From Pseudomonas frederiksbergensis (GTDB lineage: Bacteria; Pseudomonadota; Gammaproteobacteria; Pseudomonadales; Pseudomonadaceae): a stretch of 64,000 bases of DNA. Made by a program: the position numbers and the translations under genes. Below, piece after piece: positions 43,706-51,839 of this stretch. Numbering within the stretch: position 1 is the first letter of the stretch; each line of letters starts with the position of its first letter. The DNA lies in assembly GCF_003732275.1 (NCBI RefSeq), contig NZ_MOBM01000039.1, forward strand, positions 923,013 through 987,012, given 5' to 3'. Below the pieces are notes generated by a model. It saw only the letters and a program-made list of their open reading frames with translations, had not been told where the DNA came from and ran no database searches.

Positions 43706-44743
43706 ATGACGCTTGCAGTCCAGTTCACCAACGTTTCCCGTCAGTTTGGCGAAGTGAAGGCCGTTGACCGGGTTTCTATCGATATCCAGGACGGCGAGTT
43801 CTTTTCCCTGCTGGGCCCTTCCGGCTCGGGCAAAACCACCTGTCTGCGCCTGATCGCCGGTTTCGAACAACCGAGCACTGGCTCCATCCGTATTCATGGC
43901 GCCGAAGCCGCCGGGCTGCCGCCGTATCAGCGCGACGTGAACACCGTGTTCCAGGATTACGCGCTGTTCCCGCACATGAACGTACTCGACAACGTCGCCT
44001 ACGGTTTGAAAGTCAAAGGTGTCGGCAAGTCCGAACGCCAAAAACGCGCCGAAGAAGCCCTCGATATGGTCGCCCTTGGTGGCTACGGCGAGCGCAAACC
44101 GGTTCAACTCTCCGGCGGCCAGCGTCAGCGTGTGGCCCTGGCCCGCGCACTGGTTAACCGCCCTCGCGTGTTGTTGCTCGACGAACCCTTGGGCGCCCTC
44201 GATCTGAAGCTGCGCGAGCAAATGCAAGGCGAGCTGAAGAAGCTGCAACGCCAGCTCGGCATCACCTTTATCTTCGTCACTCACGATCAGACCGAGGCGC
44301 TGTCGATGTCCGACCGCGTGGCCGTGTTCAACAAGGGCCGCATCGAACAGGTCGACACGCCGCGCAACCTGTACATGAAACCGGCAACCACCTTCGTCGC
44401 TGAATTCGTCGGCACTTCCAATGTGATTCGCGGCGATCTGGCGCGGCAGTTGAGCGGCAATCCACAGCCGTTTTCGATCCGCCCGGAACACGTGCGTTTC
44501 GCCGAAGGCCCGCTGGCCAGCCATGAAATCGAAGTCAGCGGCCTGCTGCATGACATCCAGTACCAGGGCAGTGCGACCCGCTATGAACTGAAGCTGGAAA
44601 ACGGCCAGACGTTGAATATCAGCCAGGCCAACGTCCAGTGGCTGGACGTCAGCGCGCAACATCAGACCGGGCAACGCATCAGCGCTCGTTGGGCGCGCGA
44701 AGCGATGATCCCGCTGCACGACAATGTTGTGGGCGGGGTATGA
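43706..44743 (+). CDS. ydcT: ABC transporter ATP-binding protein (YdcT/PotA-like)
   Basis: 345 residues from the ATG at 43706 behind CGGAGCTCC; an upstream in-frame extension runs through the REP element and is rejected. Walker A GPSGSGKTT is near residue 37, the ABC signature LSGGQRQRVALARAL near 135, Walker B VLLLDEPLGALD, and the switch His in FVTHDQTEALSMSD. The C-terminal TOBE-like regulatory domain (residues about 270-345) is as in PotA. The permease ATG lies two nt after the stop. Confidence 0.95.
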   Translation: MTLAVQFTNVSRQFGEVKAVDRVSIDIQDGEFFSLLGPSGSGKTTCLRLIAGFEQPSTGSIRIHGAEAAGLPPYQRDVNTVFQDYALFPHMNVLDNVAYGLKVKGVGKSERQKRAEEALDMVALGGYGERKPVQLSGGQRQRVALARALVNRPRVLLLDEPLGALDLKLREQMQGELKKLQRQLGITFIFVTHDQTEALSMSDRVAVFNKGRIEQVDTPRNLYMKPATTFVAEFVGTSNVIRGDLARQLSGNPQPFSIRPEHVRFAEGPLASHEIEVSGLLHDIQYQGSATRYELKLENGQTLNISQANVQWLDVSAQHQTGQRISARWAREAMIPLHDNVVGGV

Positions 44744-44744
44744 G

Positions 44745-45692
44745 ATGAACAGCGTGGCCCCCTCTCAAACCCCGGCCAGCGACTCGCCGTTGCGCCGGCT
44801 CTCCAACCTGCTGTACCGCCGACCGAACCTGTATCTGTCGCTGTTGCTGGTGCCGCCGTTGCTCTGGTTCGGCGCGATCTACCTCGGATCGCTGTTGACG
44901 TTGTTGTGGCAAGGCTTCTACACCTTCGATGACTTCACCATGGCCGTCACCCCCGAGCTGACCCTGGCGAACTTCGCTGCGCTGTTCCAGCCGTCGAACT
45001 TTGACATCATCCTGCGCACCCTGAGCATGGCCGTCATCGTGTCCATCGCCAGTGCGGTGGTGGCATTTCCGATCGCCTACTACATGGCGCGTTACACCAC
45101 TGGCAAGACCAAGGCGTTTTTCTACATCGCGGTGATGATGCCGATGTGGGCGAGTTACATCGTCAAGGCCTACGCCTGGACCTTGCTGCTGGCCAAGGGC
45201 GGCGTGGCCCAGTGGTTCGTTCAGCACCTGGGATTGGAGCCGGTGTTGCAGTTAGTGCTCGGGATTCCGGGCGTCGGCGGCAGCACCTTGTCGACCTCGC
45301 ATCTGGGGCGGTTCATGGTGTTCGTCTACATCTGGCTGCCGTTCATGATCCTGCCGATCCAGGCGTCACTGGAACGCCTGCCGCCCTCCTTGCTGCAAGC
45401 CTCGGCGGACCTCGGCGCCAAGCCGCGTCAGACCTTCATGCAAGTGATTCTGCCGCTGTCGATTCCGGGCATCGCGGCCGGCTCGATCTTCACCTTTTCC
45501 CTGACCCTGGGCGACTTCATCGTGCCGCAACTGGTGGGCCCGCCGGGCTACTTCATCGGCAGCATGGTCTACGCCCAGCAAGGAGCGATCGGCAATATGC
45601 CGATGGCGGCGGCCTTCACGCTGGTGCCGATCGTGCTGATCGCCATTTACCTGTCCATCGTCAAACGTCTGGGGGCTTTCGATGCGCTCTGA
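44745..45692 (+). CDS. ydcU: ABC transporter permease 1 (YdcU/PotB-like)
   Basis: 315 residues, inner membrane, six predicted transmembrane helices. The EAA-type loop that contacts the ATPase is in LLQASADLGAKPRQTFMQVILPLSIPGI. The ATG at 44745 is one nt after the ATPase TGA. Its last bases overlap the start of the second permease. Confidence 0.94.
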   Translation: MNSVAPSQTPASDSPLRRLSNLLYRRPNLYLSLLLVPPLLWFGAIYLGSLLTLLWQGFYTFDDFTMAVTPELTLANFAALFQPSNFDIILRTLSMAVIVSIASAVVAFPIAYYMARYTTGKTKAFFYIAVMMPMWASYIVKAYAWTLLLAKGGVAQWFVQHLGLEPVLQLVLGIPGVGGSTLSTSHLGRFMVFVYIWLPFMILPIQASLERLPPSLLQASADLGAKPRQTFMQVILPLSIPGIAAGSIFTFSLTLGDFIVPQLVGPPGYFIGSMVYAQQGAIGNMPMAAAFTLVPIVLIAIYLSIVKRLGAFDAL

Positions 45693-46506
45693 TGCTTCAT
45701 CTCAAGATCGGGCATCCCTGGGCCTGCGCATCGCCGCCTGGGGTGGGTTGATGTTTTTGCACTTCCCGATCCTGATCATCTTCCTCTACGCCTTCAACAC
45801 CGAAGACGCGGCGTTCAGCTTTCCGCCCAAGGGCTTCACCCTGAAGTGGATCGGCGTGGCGTTCTCCCGGCCGGACGTGCTGGAAGCGATCAAGCTGTCG
45901 TTGCAAATCGCGGCCGTCGCGACGCTGATTGCGCTGGTCCTCGGCACCCTCGCGTCGGCGGCGTTGTACCGGCGGGATTTCTTCGGCAAGCAAGGCATCT
46001 CGCTGATGCTGATCCTGCCGATTGCCCTGCCCGGGATCATCACCGGGATCGCGCTGCTGGCGACCTTCAAAACGCTGGGGATCGAACCGGGGATGTTCAC
46101 CATCATCGTCGGTCACGCGACCTTCTGTGTGGTGATCGTCTACAACAATGTCATCGCCCGCTTGCGCCGCACGTCATATAGTTTGATCGAAGCGTCGATG
46201 GACCTCGGCGCCGACGGTTGGCAGACCTTCCGCTACATCGTCCTGCCAAACCTCGGCTCGGCGTTACTCGCCGGAGGCATGCTGGCGTTTGCCCTGTCGT
46301 TCGACGAAATCATCGTCACCACCTTCACCGCCGGCCATGAACGCACCTTGCCGCTGTGGCTGCTCAATCAGCTCAGCCGCCCACGGGACGTGCCGGTGAC
46401 CAACGTTGTCGCAATGCTGGTGATGATGGTGACCATGCTGCCGATCCTCGGCGCCTATTACCTGACCCGGGGTGGCGAAAGCGTTGCGGGCAGTGGCGGG
46501 AAATAA
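45682..46506 (+). CDS. ydcV: ABC transporter permease 2 (YdcV/PotC-like)
   Basis: 274 residues, inner membrane, about six helices. The EAA-type loop is LIEASMDLGADGWQTFRYIVLPNLGSALLAG. It overlaps the first permease gene by 11 bases, indicating coupled translation. A REPIN separates it from the dehydrogenase gene. Confidence 0.94.
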   Translation: MRSDASSQDRASLGLRIAAWGGLMFLHFPILIIFLYAFNTEDAAFSFPPKGFTLKWIGVAFSRPDVLEAIKLSLQIAAVATLIALVLGTLASAALYRRDFFGKQGISLMLILPIALPGIITGIALLATFKTLGIEPGMFTIIVGHATFCVVIVYNNVIARLRRTSYSLIEASMDLGADGWQTFRYIVLPNLGSALLAGGMLAFALSFDEIIVTTFTAGHERTLPLWLLNQLSRPRDVPVTNVVAMLVMMVTMLPILGAYYLTRGGESVAGSGGK

Positions 46507-46544
46507 CTGACAACGACTACCCCTCTGTTGGAACGGAGATCTAA

Positions 46545-46633
46545 TGTGGGAGCGGGCTTGCTCGCGAAGGCGGTGGGTCAGCCAACATCAACGTTGAATG
46601 TGATGACCTCTTCGCGAGCAAGCCCGCTCCCAT
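46545..46633. repeat. REPIN: inverted REP pair
   Basis: TGTGGGAGCGGGCTTGCTCGCGAAGGCGG arms (GGGCTTG variant) with a central CAACATCAACGTTGAA. It separates ydcV from the aldehyde dehydrogenase. Confidence 0.9.
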
Positions 46634-46686
46634 ATTAGATCCGGTTCCCATAGAGGAAATACAATCGCTTCGATGAGGACATAGCC

Positions 46687-48111
46687 ATGCAAACCAAACT
46701 CTTGATCAACGGCCAACTCGTCAATGGCGACGGCCCCGCCCAAGCCGTGTTCAACCCGGCCCTCGGCCGTGTGCTGGTAGAAATCAACGAAGCCAGCGAA
46801 GCCCAGGTCGACGCCGCCGTGCGGGCCGCCGACAACGCCTTCGAAGCCTGGTCGCAAACCACGCCGAAAGAACGCTCGTTGCTGCTGCTCAAACTTGCCG
46901 ACATCATCGAAGCCCATGGCGAAGAGCTGGCCAAGCTGGAGTCGGACAACTGCGGCAAACCCTACAGCGCCGCGCTGAACGATGAGATCCCGGCGATTGC
47001 CGACGTGTTCCGTTTCTTCGCCGGCGCCAACCGTTGCATGAGCGGCGCGCTGGGAGGGGAATACCTGCCCGGCCACACCTCAATGATCCGCCGCGACCCG
47101 GTGGGCGTGATTGCCTCCATCGCGCCGTGGAACTACCCGCTGATGATGGTCGCCTGGAAAATCGCCCCGGCCCTGGCCGCCGGTAATACCGTGGTGCTCA
47201 AACCGTCGGAACAAACCCCACTGACCGCCCTGCGCCTGGCAGAACTGGCGTCGGAAATCTTCCCGGCTGGCGTGCTTAACCTGGTGTTCGGTCGTGGTCC
47301 TACGGTCGGCAGCCCATTGGTCACTCACCCGAAAGTGCGCATGGTGTCGCTGACCGGCTCCATCGCCACCGGTTCGAACATCATTTCCAGCACCGCCGGC
47401 AACGTCAAACGCATGCACATGGAACTGGGCGGTAAGGCGCCGGTGATCATCTTCGACGATGCCGACATCGACGCCGCCGTGGAAGGCATTCGCACCTTCG
47501 GTTTCTACAACGCCGGTCAAGATTGCACCGCCGCCTGCCGCATTTACGCGCAAGCAGGCATCTACGACCAGTTCGTCGAGAAGCTCGGTGCGGCCGTCAG
47601 CAGTATCAAGTACGGCTTGCAGGACGATCCCTCGACGGAGCTGGGCCCGTTGATCAGCGCACAACATCGCGACCGCGTGACCGCGTTGGTCGAACGTGCC
47701 ATGGCGCAACCGCACATTCGTTTGATCACTGGTGGCAAAGCGGTGGAAGGCAATGGTTTCTTCTTTGAACCGACGGTGCTGGCCGACGTGCAACAGGACG
47801 ACGAGATCGTGCGCCGCGAGGTATTCGGGCCGGTAGTGTCGGTCACCCAATTCACCGATGAAGCCCAAGCACTCGCCTGGGCCAACGATTCAGACTATGG
47901 CCTTGCGTCGTCAGTCTGGACCGCGGACGTTGGTCGCGCGCATCGCCTGTCTGCACGCCTGCAGTACGGCTGCACATGGGTGAACACCCACTTCATGCTG
48001 GTCAGCGAAATGCCTCACGGCGGTCAGAAACTGTCCGGTTATGGGAAAGACATGTCCATGTATGGGCTGGAGGACTACACCGTTGTGCGGCATGTGATGT
48101 TCAAGCATTAA
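46687..48111 (+). CDS. patD: Gamma-aminobutyraldehyde dehydrogenase (YdcW/PatD-like)
   Basis: 474 residues, NAD-dependent aldehyde dehydrogenase. The catalytic Cys is in NAGQDCTAACR (about residue 280), the general-base Glu in HMELGGKAPVI, and the cofactor Asn in SIAPWNYPLM. It would oxidise 4-aminobutanal from putrescine to GABA. The assignment over a generic ALDH rests on close resemblance to YdcW/PatD and on the adjacent YdcSTUV transporter. The ATG follows GAGGACATAGCC. Confidence 0.88.
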   Translation: MQTKLLINGQLVNGDGPAQAVFNPALGRVLVEINEASEAQVDAAVRAADNAFEAWSQTTPKERSLLLLKLADIIEAHGEELAKLESDNCGKPYSAALNDEIPAIADVFRFFAGANRCMSGALGGEYLPGHTSMIRRDPVGVIASIAPWNYPLMMVAWKIAPALAAGNTVVLKPSEQTPLTALRLAELASEIFPAGVLNLVFGRGPTVGSPLVTHPKVRMVSLTGSIATGSNIISSTAGNVKRMHMELGGKAPVIIFDDADIDAAVEGIRTFGFYNAGQDCTAACRIYAQAGIYDQFVEKLGAAVSSIKYGLQDDPSTELGPLISAQHRDRVTALVERAMAQPHIRLITGGKAVEGNGFFFEPTVLADVQQDDEIVRREVFGPVVSVTQFTDEAQALAWANDSDYGLASSVWTADVGRAHRLSARLQYGCTWVNTHFMLVSEMPHGGQKLSGYGKDMSMYGLEDYTVVRHVMFKH

Positions 48112-48143
48112 AAGCTTCGCTCCTACAGGAACTGCACTGAACC

Positions 48144-48170
48144 TGTGGGAGCGTGGCTTGCCCGCGATGG
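48144..48170. repeat. Single diverged REP element
   Basis: TGTGGGAGCGTGGCTTGCCCGCGATGG, an unpaired copy just after the dehydrogenase gene. Confidence 0.65.
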
Positions 48171-48245
48171 CGTCGCCGCACAATCAAGGAAGGCATCGAT
48201 AACGCGCACCGCCAGATTCCACGCCAAAAACCAGAATAAATTGAA

Positions 48246-48305
48246 CCGATCTAACACCATCAACCCTGCTCACATCTGTGGGCAGGGTTGATGGCGTTAG
48301 ATCGG
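48246..48305 (-). terminator. Very long hairpin at the end of rloB
   Basis: Arms of 24 nt (48246-48269 and 48282-48305) are complementary except for one position, with a 12-nt loop. The right arm contains the rloB stop codon. On the rloB strand the stem is followed by TTCAATTTATT, AU-rich without a clean T run. Likely a terminator or mRNA-stabilising structure. Confidence 0.75.
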
Positions 48306-48923
48306 CTGAGGCTTGGAGAGGGATTCGAATTCATCCATCAGCAGATGGATTTCGGTACTGGGATTGGGTTCGCCGCTGATGGCGACGTCTTCGAGAATCT
48401 TGGGTGCCAAAGCTCTGGCTTTTTGAAAAGGCTCACCCAATAGCTGAGCAAAATAGTTGATGCCTTTGCCCTTCTGGTACTTATCCATGTTCGGCTTTTC
48501 TCTGAGACTCTTGGCCACCAAGTCACCCGGAGAGTTTTTCCCAACAGCTCTAAATGGCTTTCGATTGAAGCCGAAGTGCAAAAGAAGCCAAAACTCAAAA
48601 CAGGGAAACGATGCTATGACTTTGATTTTCGGATGAGGTCTCGCCAGATCTATCGCTCTCTCAAAACATTGATGCGTATCGCGATCCAATGCACAAAACA
48701 CTCTGTCGAAACGTTTCTGACGGGCAATGGCTCTTTCTACTATTCCGCTCGGGTGCGTGACACCGCAGTGGGCAATTTCTACCTGAGCTTTGGCGCGAAA
48801 ATGAAAGGCGGCCTCCTCCAGATACCGTTTTCCTGACTTGCTATCTTCACAGAGAACCAGCACTTGGGGCTGAGGTTTGAATCTTGATTTCTTCCGATCA
48901 AATGATTTTGTCGAGTGCACCAT
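48297..48923 (-). CDS. rloB: RloB-family Toprim-like protein (AbiLii-type)
   Basis: 208 residues. Toprim-like acidic residues are visible: Glu26 in VLVLCEDSKSGKRYLEEA and the DRD pair D80/D82 in VFCALDRDTHQCFERA. The RloB signature SFPCFEFWLLLHFGF is near residue 106. Such proteins partner with RloA-type ATPases in the AbiL abortive-infection system and resemble OLD and PARIS nucleases. Only 3 nt separate it from the rloA stop. Base composition is noticeably AT-richer than the flanks. Nuclease activity is inferred. Confidence 0.87.
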   Translation of the reverse strand: MVHSTKSFDRKKSRFKPQPQVLVLCEDSKSGKRYLEEAAFHFRAKAQVEIAHCGVTHPSGIVERAIARQKRFDRVFCALDRDTHQCFERAIDLARPHPKIKVIASFPCFEFWLLLHFGFNRKPFRAVGKNSPGDLVAKSLREKPNMDKYQKGKGINYFAQLLGEPFQKARALAPKILEDVAISGEPNPSTEIHLLMDEFESLSKPQPI

Positions 48924-48926
48924 TGG

Positions 48927-50180
48927 TCACCCCCGCCTGATCAGCGGCAAACCGCGGTAACGGCCTTCAAAGTAGCGTTTCTCAACATCCTCCCCCTCTC
49001 GCCCTTCAAAATCGTGAACGGAAAAAATACTGGTTGCACCATTGGCATCGCGCTCAGTGATCCAGAACTGATCACGCCGCAGAATTTTTGCATTCATTAG
49101 ATGAGTATCGTGTGTCGTAAATATCAGCTGAGTATCCAATCCGCTATCGAGATGTTTCCCGATCAGATCAGCAACTATTTCAGGATGGAGGCTGCTGTCC
49201 AACTCATCGACAGATAGTATCCCGCTTCCATCTGCGCGATTGATCATGAACCAGGGCAGCCAAAAGCCAATCAGGTTTTTTGTGCCTCCGGACTCCTCTG
49301 AAAAATCAAACTCTGCTGTTCCCAAAAGACTTGTATGTGTCAGGGTCACTTTGTCCTTTTGCGCCGCCGCGAAGAATTCTTTAAACGTGAGCTTCTTCTT
49401 GGTCGGAACAGCATCTGCACCCTCAGTATTGAGTTGAATAGCAGACACCGGAATATCCACTGCCCTTAAGAACTCCTTCAAATCAACTGTGTAGTCCGAG
49501 GCAACCTGCAAAAACCTGATGGAGGCGGCAGACAGCCCCATCATATTGTTCTGTTCAATGACAAGAAGACCGGTTTGAAACCAGGTAAACGGCGCTCGCA
49601 ACTGCGTCAATTCTTCGCTGCTGTTCGCAACAGCCTGCGAAATAAACAACACCTTCGGGCTCGTCAGGCGCCGCCAGGCATTGTGGACATCCTTCCCCCC
49701 TTCAAGACTTGAACCAAAAACATACTGCTCTCCCTCATCACCAAAATGACGTTCATACAGCAGTGTTTCTTTCCCTTTGGGATAGAAGACCAGCTGCTCC
49801 TTGATTATCCGTTGCGAAGTAATGCGCAGAACAAACCGGTATCGGAGCCCTTTTTGAATGAAGTTGTACTCAAAAAAACTGGGCTCGTTCTTGAGCTGCG
49901 GATCAAAACGAAACGGTGAAACCGGCAGCGGTTCATCATTTGAGGAGGGGGTCGTTGCGAGCAAGCGTCCCATGATCCCCATCGCCTGGATAAGGGAAGA
50001 TTTACCGGACGCGTTTGGCCCGTAAATCGCCGCTACCTTCAACAAGTCCGGTAGTTTTTCGCCACTCACGGAAGGTTTGAATACATTGCGTTTTTTACTC
50101 AGACGTGGGGTCGCAACCATGGACAGGGTTTGCGCATCACGGAAGGAGCGATAATTGGAAACCGAAAATTCGATCAACAT
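48927..50180 (-). CDS. rloA: RloA-family AAA ATPase (AbiLi-type)
   Basis: 417 residues. The start is the ATG at 50180 (MLIEFSVSNYRSFRDAQTLS), the family's typical N-terminus; another ATG five codons upstream is less likely. It is an SMC/OLD-like ATPase. Walker A GPNASGKS is near residue 54, ABC-like signature SGGTKNLIGFWL near 280, Walker B ILSVDELDSSLHP near 305 and a switch His in IFTTHDTHLMN. With RloB it forms a two-gene anti-phage module of AbiL type. AT-rich, consistent with horizontal acquisition. Confidence 0.88.
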   Translation of the reverse strand: MLIEFSVSNYRSFRDAQTLSMVATPRLSKKRNVFKPSVSGEKLPDLLKVAAIYGPNASGKSSLIQAMGIMGRLLATTPSSNDEPLPVSPFRFDPQLKNEPSFFEYNFIQKGLRYRFVLRITSQRIIKEQLVFYPKGKETLLYERHFGDEGEQYVFGSSLEGGKDVHNAWRRLTSPKVLFISQAVANSSEELTQLRAPFTWFQTGLLVIEQNNMMGLSAASIRFLQVASDYTVDLKEFLRAVDIPVSAIQLNTEGADAVPTKKKLTFKEFFAAAQKDKVTLTHTSLLGTAEFDFSEESGGTKNLIGFWLPWFMINRADGSGILSVDELDSSLHPEIVADLIGKHLDSGLDTQLIFTTHDTHLMNAKILRRDQFWITERDANGATSIFSVHDFEGREGEDVEKRYFEGRYRGLPLIRRG

Positions 50181-50692
50181 GTAGAAATCCTGCACTTAAC
50201 TCCGGAAAGCAGAATGAATATAGGAAAAACCATTCATTTGGCGCTGTCTCCCTGCACCTAGTGCAAAAACAGGAAATTCCTACAGATGGAGCCTTCAAGT
50301 AAAGGCAACGATTCCTACAACAAGCGTCGCCAGAGTAGACTTGGCGCCGCGAGCGCCTGAACGATAGGCTTCACCTCGTCGCTGCCAAATCAGCGACCCG
50401 GGGTCGAAGCCGGTACATCATCAACATGGCGCATCCGCGCCACCATATGAGCTGAAGCTTTTTTGCCTTCCAGTCTCGCTTTATGGTGGGCTGTGTGGCG
50501 CGGGCCTCTTGGCTTCCATGTTGATCGAGAATGTCCCGACTTCGAACGCCGCACGGTCCGCCACCCAAATCTGTCGAAGGATTAGTGGCGGCTCCCTTTT
50601 CAACATGGAGTCGAACAAATGCTTAGGCACATCCCAAATTCACCTGAAGCCTTCGTAACAAAATGCCCTCTCGCTAACATTGGAGGCAGGCC
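50181..50692. other. AT-richer gap upstream of rloA and the BRO-N gene
   Basis: About 510 bp. It should contain the divergent promoters of rloA and the BRO-N gene. A minus-strand frame at 50371-50568 (65 codons) is open, but its RBS is poor and I do not recognise the product. Near 50280-50450 are short GC-rich stretches that look like remnants of other sequence. Nothing else can be assigned. Confidence 0.4.
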
Positions 50693-51172
50693 ATGACCCA
50701 TCCTCATTTCATCCCTACCGTCTTCACCCGCCACAACCGATTCCTCCACTCCATCATGCAAGCTAACCAAGCTTGGTTCTGCGTTCAGGATCTAGGTCGC
50801 TTAATGGGCCGCCCACTAGACCAACGACTCACCCTGAAGCTCGACCCTGATCAGCGCCAATATGTCTGCCTGCTGAAGAACGGCAAAACGGTCGAATCAC
50901 TGATGGTCAGCGAATCAGGGATGTATGCCCTGCTCGTTCATCATTTCGTCCCGGAAAACCGAAACCTGCGCCAGTGGCTGAGCAACGAGGTCATGCCAAT
51001 GTTGCGTGATTCGAACGCGGCATCGATGGAAAACATCCCGAGCCTGAGTTCGTTGCAGTGGGCGGGGATCTCTGTGCCGCTGCTGCATTGGCAGCATCAG
51101 GCCTGGATCAAGTGGCGGGACATGCCTGATTTAATGCAGGCGCAACGGCCGTTCACGATATGTAGCCGTTGA
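50693..51172 (+). CDS. BRO-N domain protein (phage antirepressor-like)
   Basis: 159 residues. The N-terminal BRO-N domain (residues about 5-110) is recognisable from WFCVQDLGRLMGRPLDQRL, VSESGMYALLVHHF and LRQWLSNEVMPMLR, as in phage antirepressors. There is no C-terminal KilA or ANT domain; the tail is a short unique stretch. The ATG follows TTGGAGGCAGGCC. It stands alone without other phage genes, followed by a good terminator. It may be a domesticated regulator. DNA binding is inferred. Confidence 0.85.
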   Translation: MTHPHFIPTVFTRHNRFLHSIMQANQAWFCVQDLGRLMGRPLDQRLTLKLDPDQRQYVCLLKNGKTVESLMVSESGMYALLVHHFVPENRNLRQWLSNEVMPMLRDSNAASMENIPSLSSLQWAGISVPLLHWQHQAWIKWRDMPDLMQAQRPFTICSR

Positions 51173-51181
51173 GCTGATGCA

Positions 51182-51220
51182 CAAAGGGACGGACTTTTAC
51201 AGTCCGTCCCTTTGGTTTTC
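51182..51220 (+). terminator. Terminator after the BRO-N gene
   Basis: 13-bp perfect stem (AAAGGGACGGACT / AGTCCGTCCCTTT) with a 5-nt loop; the flanking bases allow it to serve both strands. Confidence 0.93.
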
Positions 51221-51243
51221 CAACACCACTCAATCCCCTACCG

Positions 51244-51429
51244 TTAAAACCGCGAAACACTGCGCATCGCATCCACCAGATACCGCATTGCAATCCGGTC
51301 ACTCTCCGACAGCTCGCGATACCGCTCCACCAACTTCAACTCCTCCGAACTGAGCCGACGCCTTCGCCGACCGATGGCCAGGCAAGGGAAGATTCCTAAT
51401 ATTTCAGTGATGCCTTGTACTTTCGACAT
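51244..51429 (-). CDS. Small basic protein, 61 aa
   Basis: The ATG at 51429 follows a GGACATCGTCC-like context; an in-frame 12-codon extension is less likely. The product is basic with a run of five arginines (GRRRRRLSSEELKLVERYREL) and a helical C-terminus. It converges on the BRO-N gene's terminator. Similar small proteins recur in Pseudomonas accessory regions by my recollection. Function unknown; the helical, basic make-up would suit nucleic-acid binding. Confidence 0.65.
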   Translation of the reverse strand: MSKVQGITEILGIFPCLAIGRRRRRLSSEELKLVERYRELSESDRIAMRYLVDAMRSVSRF

Positions 51430-51839
51430 GGACGATGTCCTTCTATACGTCAGAGAAAACTTCAAAACCGCATCGCCCTATCACTTTCAGCGGTCACCTT
51501 GTGCCTGCCGAACCCACCGGCCTGAAGGGCCGAAACCGGTCATGCCCATAGAATAGAAATTAATTCGGCGCTGAAAAGCGGTTTTTAGAGTAATTAGTCG
51601 AAAAAAGCAGATATGCCCTATAAATCAGAAAGTGCTGTGAGAAACGTTACCTGAAATGTCTTGTTTCATTGCCGCGCTGTCGCGGTGCCATCAATCATTT
51701 TTGCTCTGCAACCGAACGGTTTAAAGTATTTGGCATCTCTTTAAGGTCCGTTGCGTTTGGCCAAGGCATGTCCGAACCGATATTTCTGATCCAGCACGTG
51801 CCAGGAACGGCGCGGGATTGTTCACGACAGGTTGTACTT
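51430..51839. other. AT-rich region upstream of opgD
   Basis: About 410 bp, AT-rich (runs such as AGAAATTAATTCGG and AAAAAAGCAG), with no gene seen. It should hold the opgD promoter, but no clear -35/-10 pair could be chosen. Confidence 0.4.

Noticed and set aside
48297..50180. PARIS (AriA/AriB) or a Septu-like system
   Set aside because: The second protein has the RloB signature and Toprim-like residues, not an HNH or DUF4435-type partner; AbiL/RloAB fits better.
50371..50568. 65-codon minus-strand frame in the rloA-BRO gap
   Set aside because: No good ribosome-binding site, no recognisable motif and flanking sequence looks like remnants; not listed as a gene.
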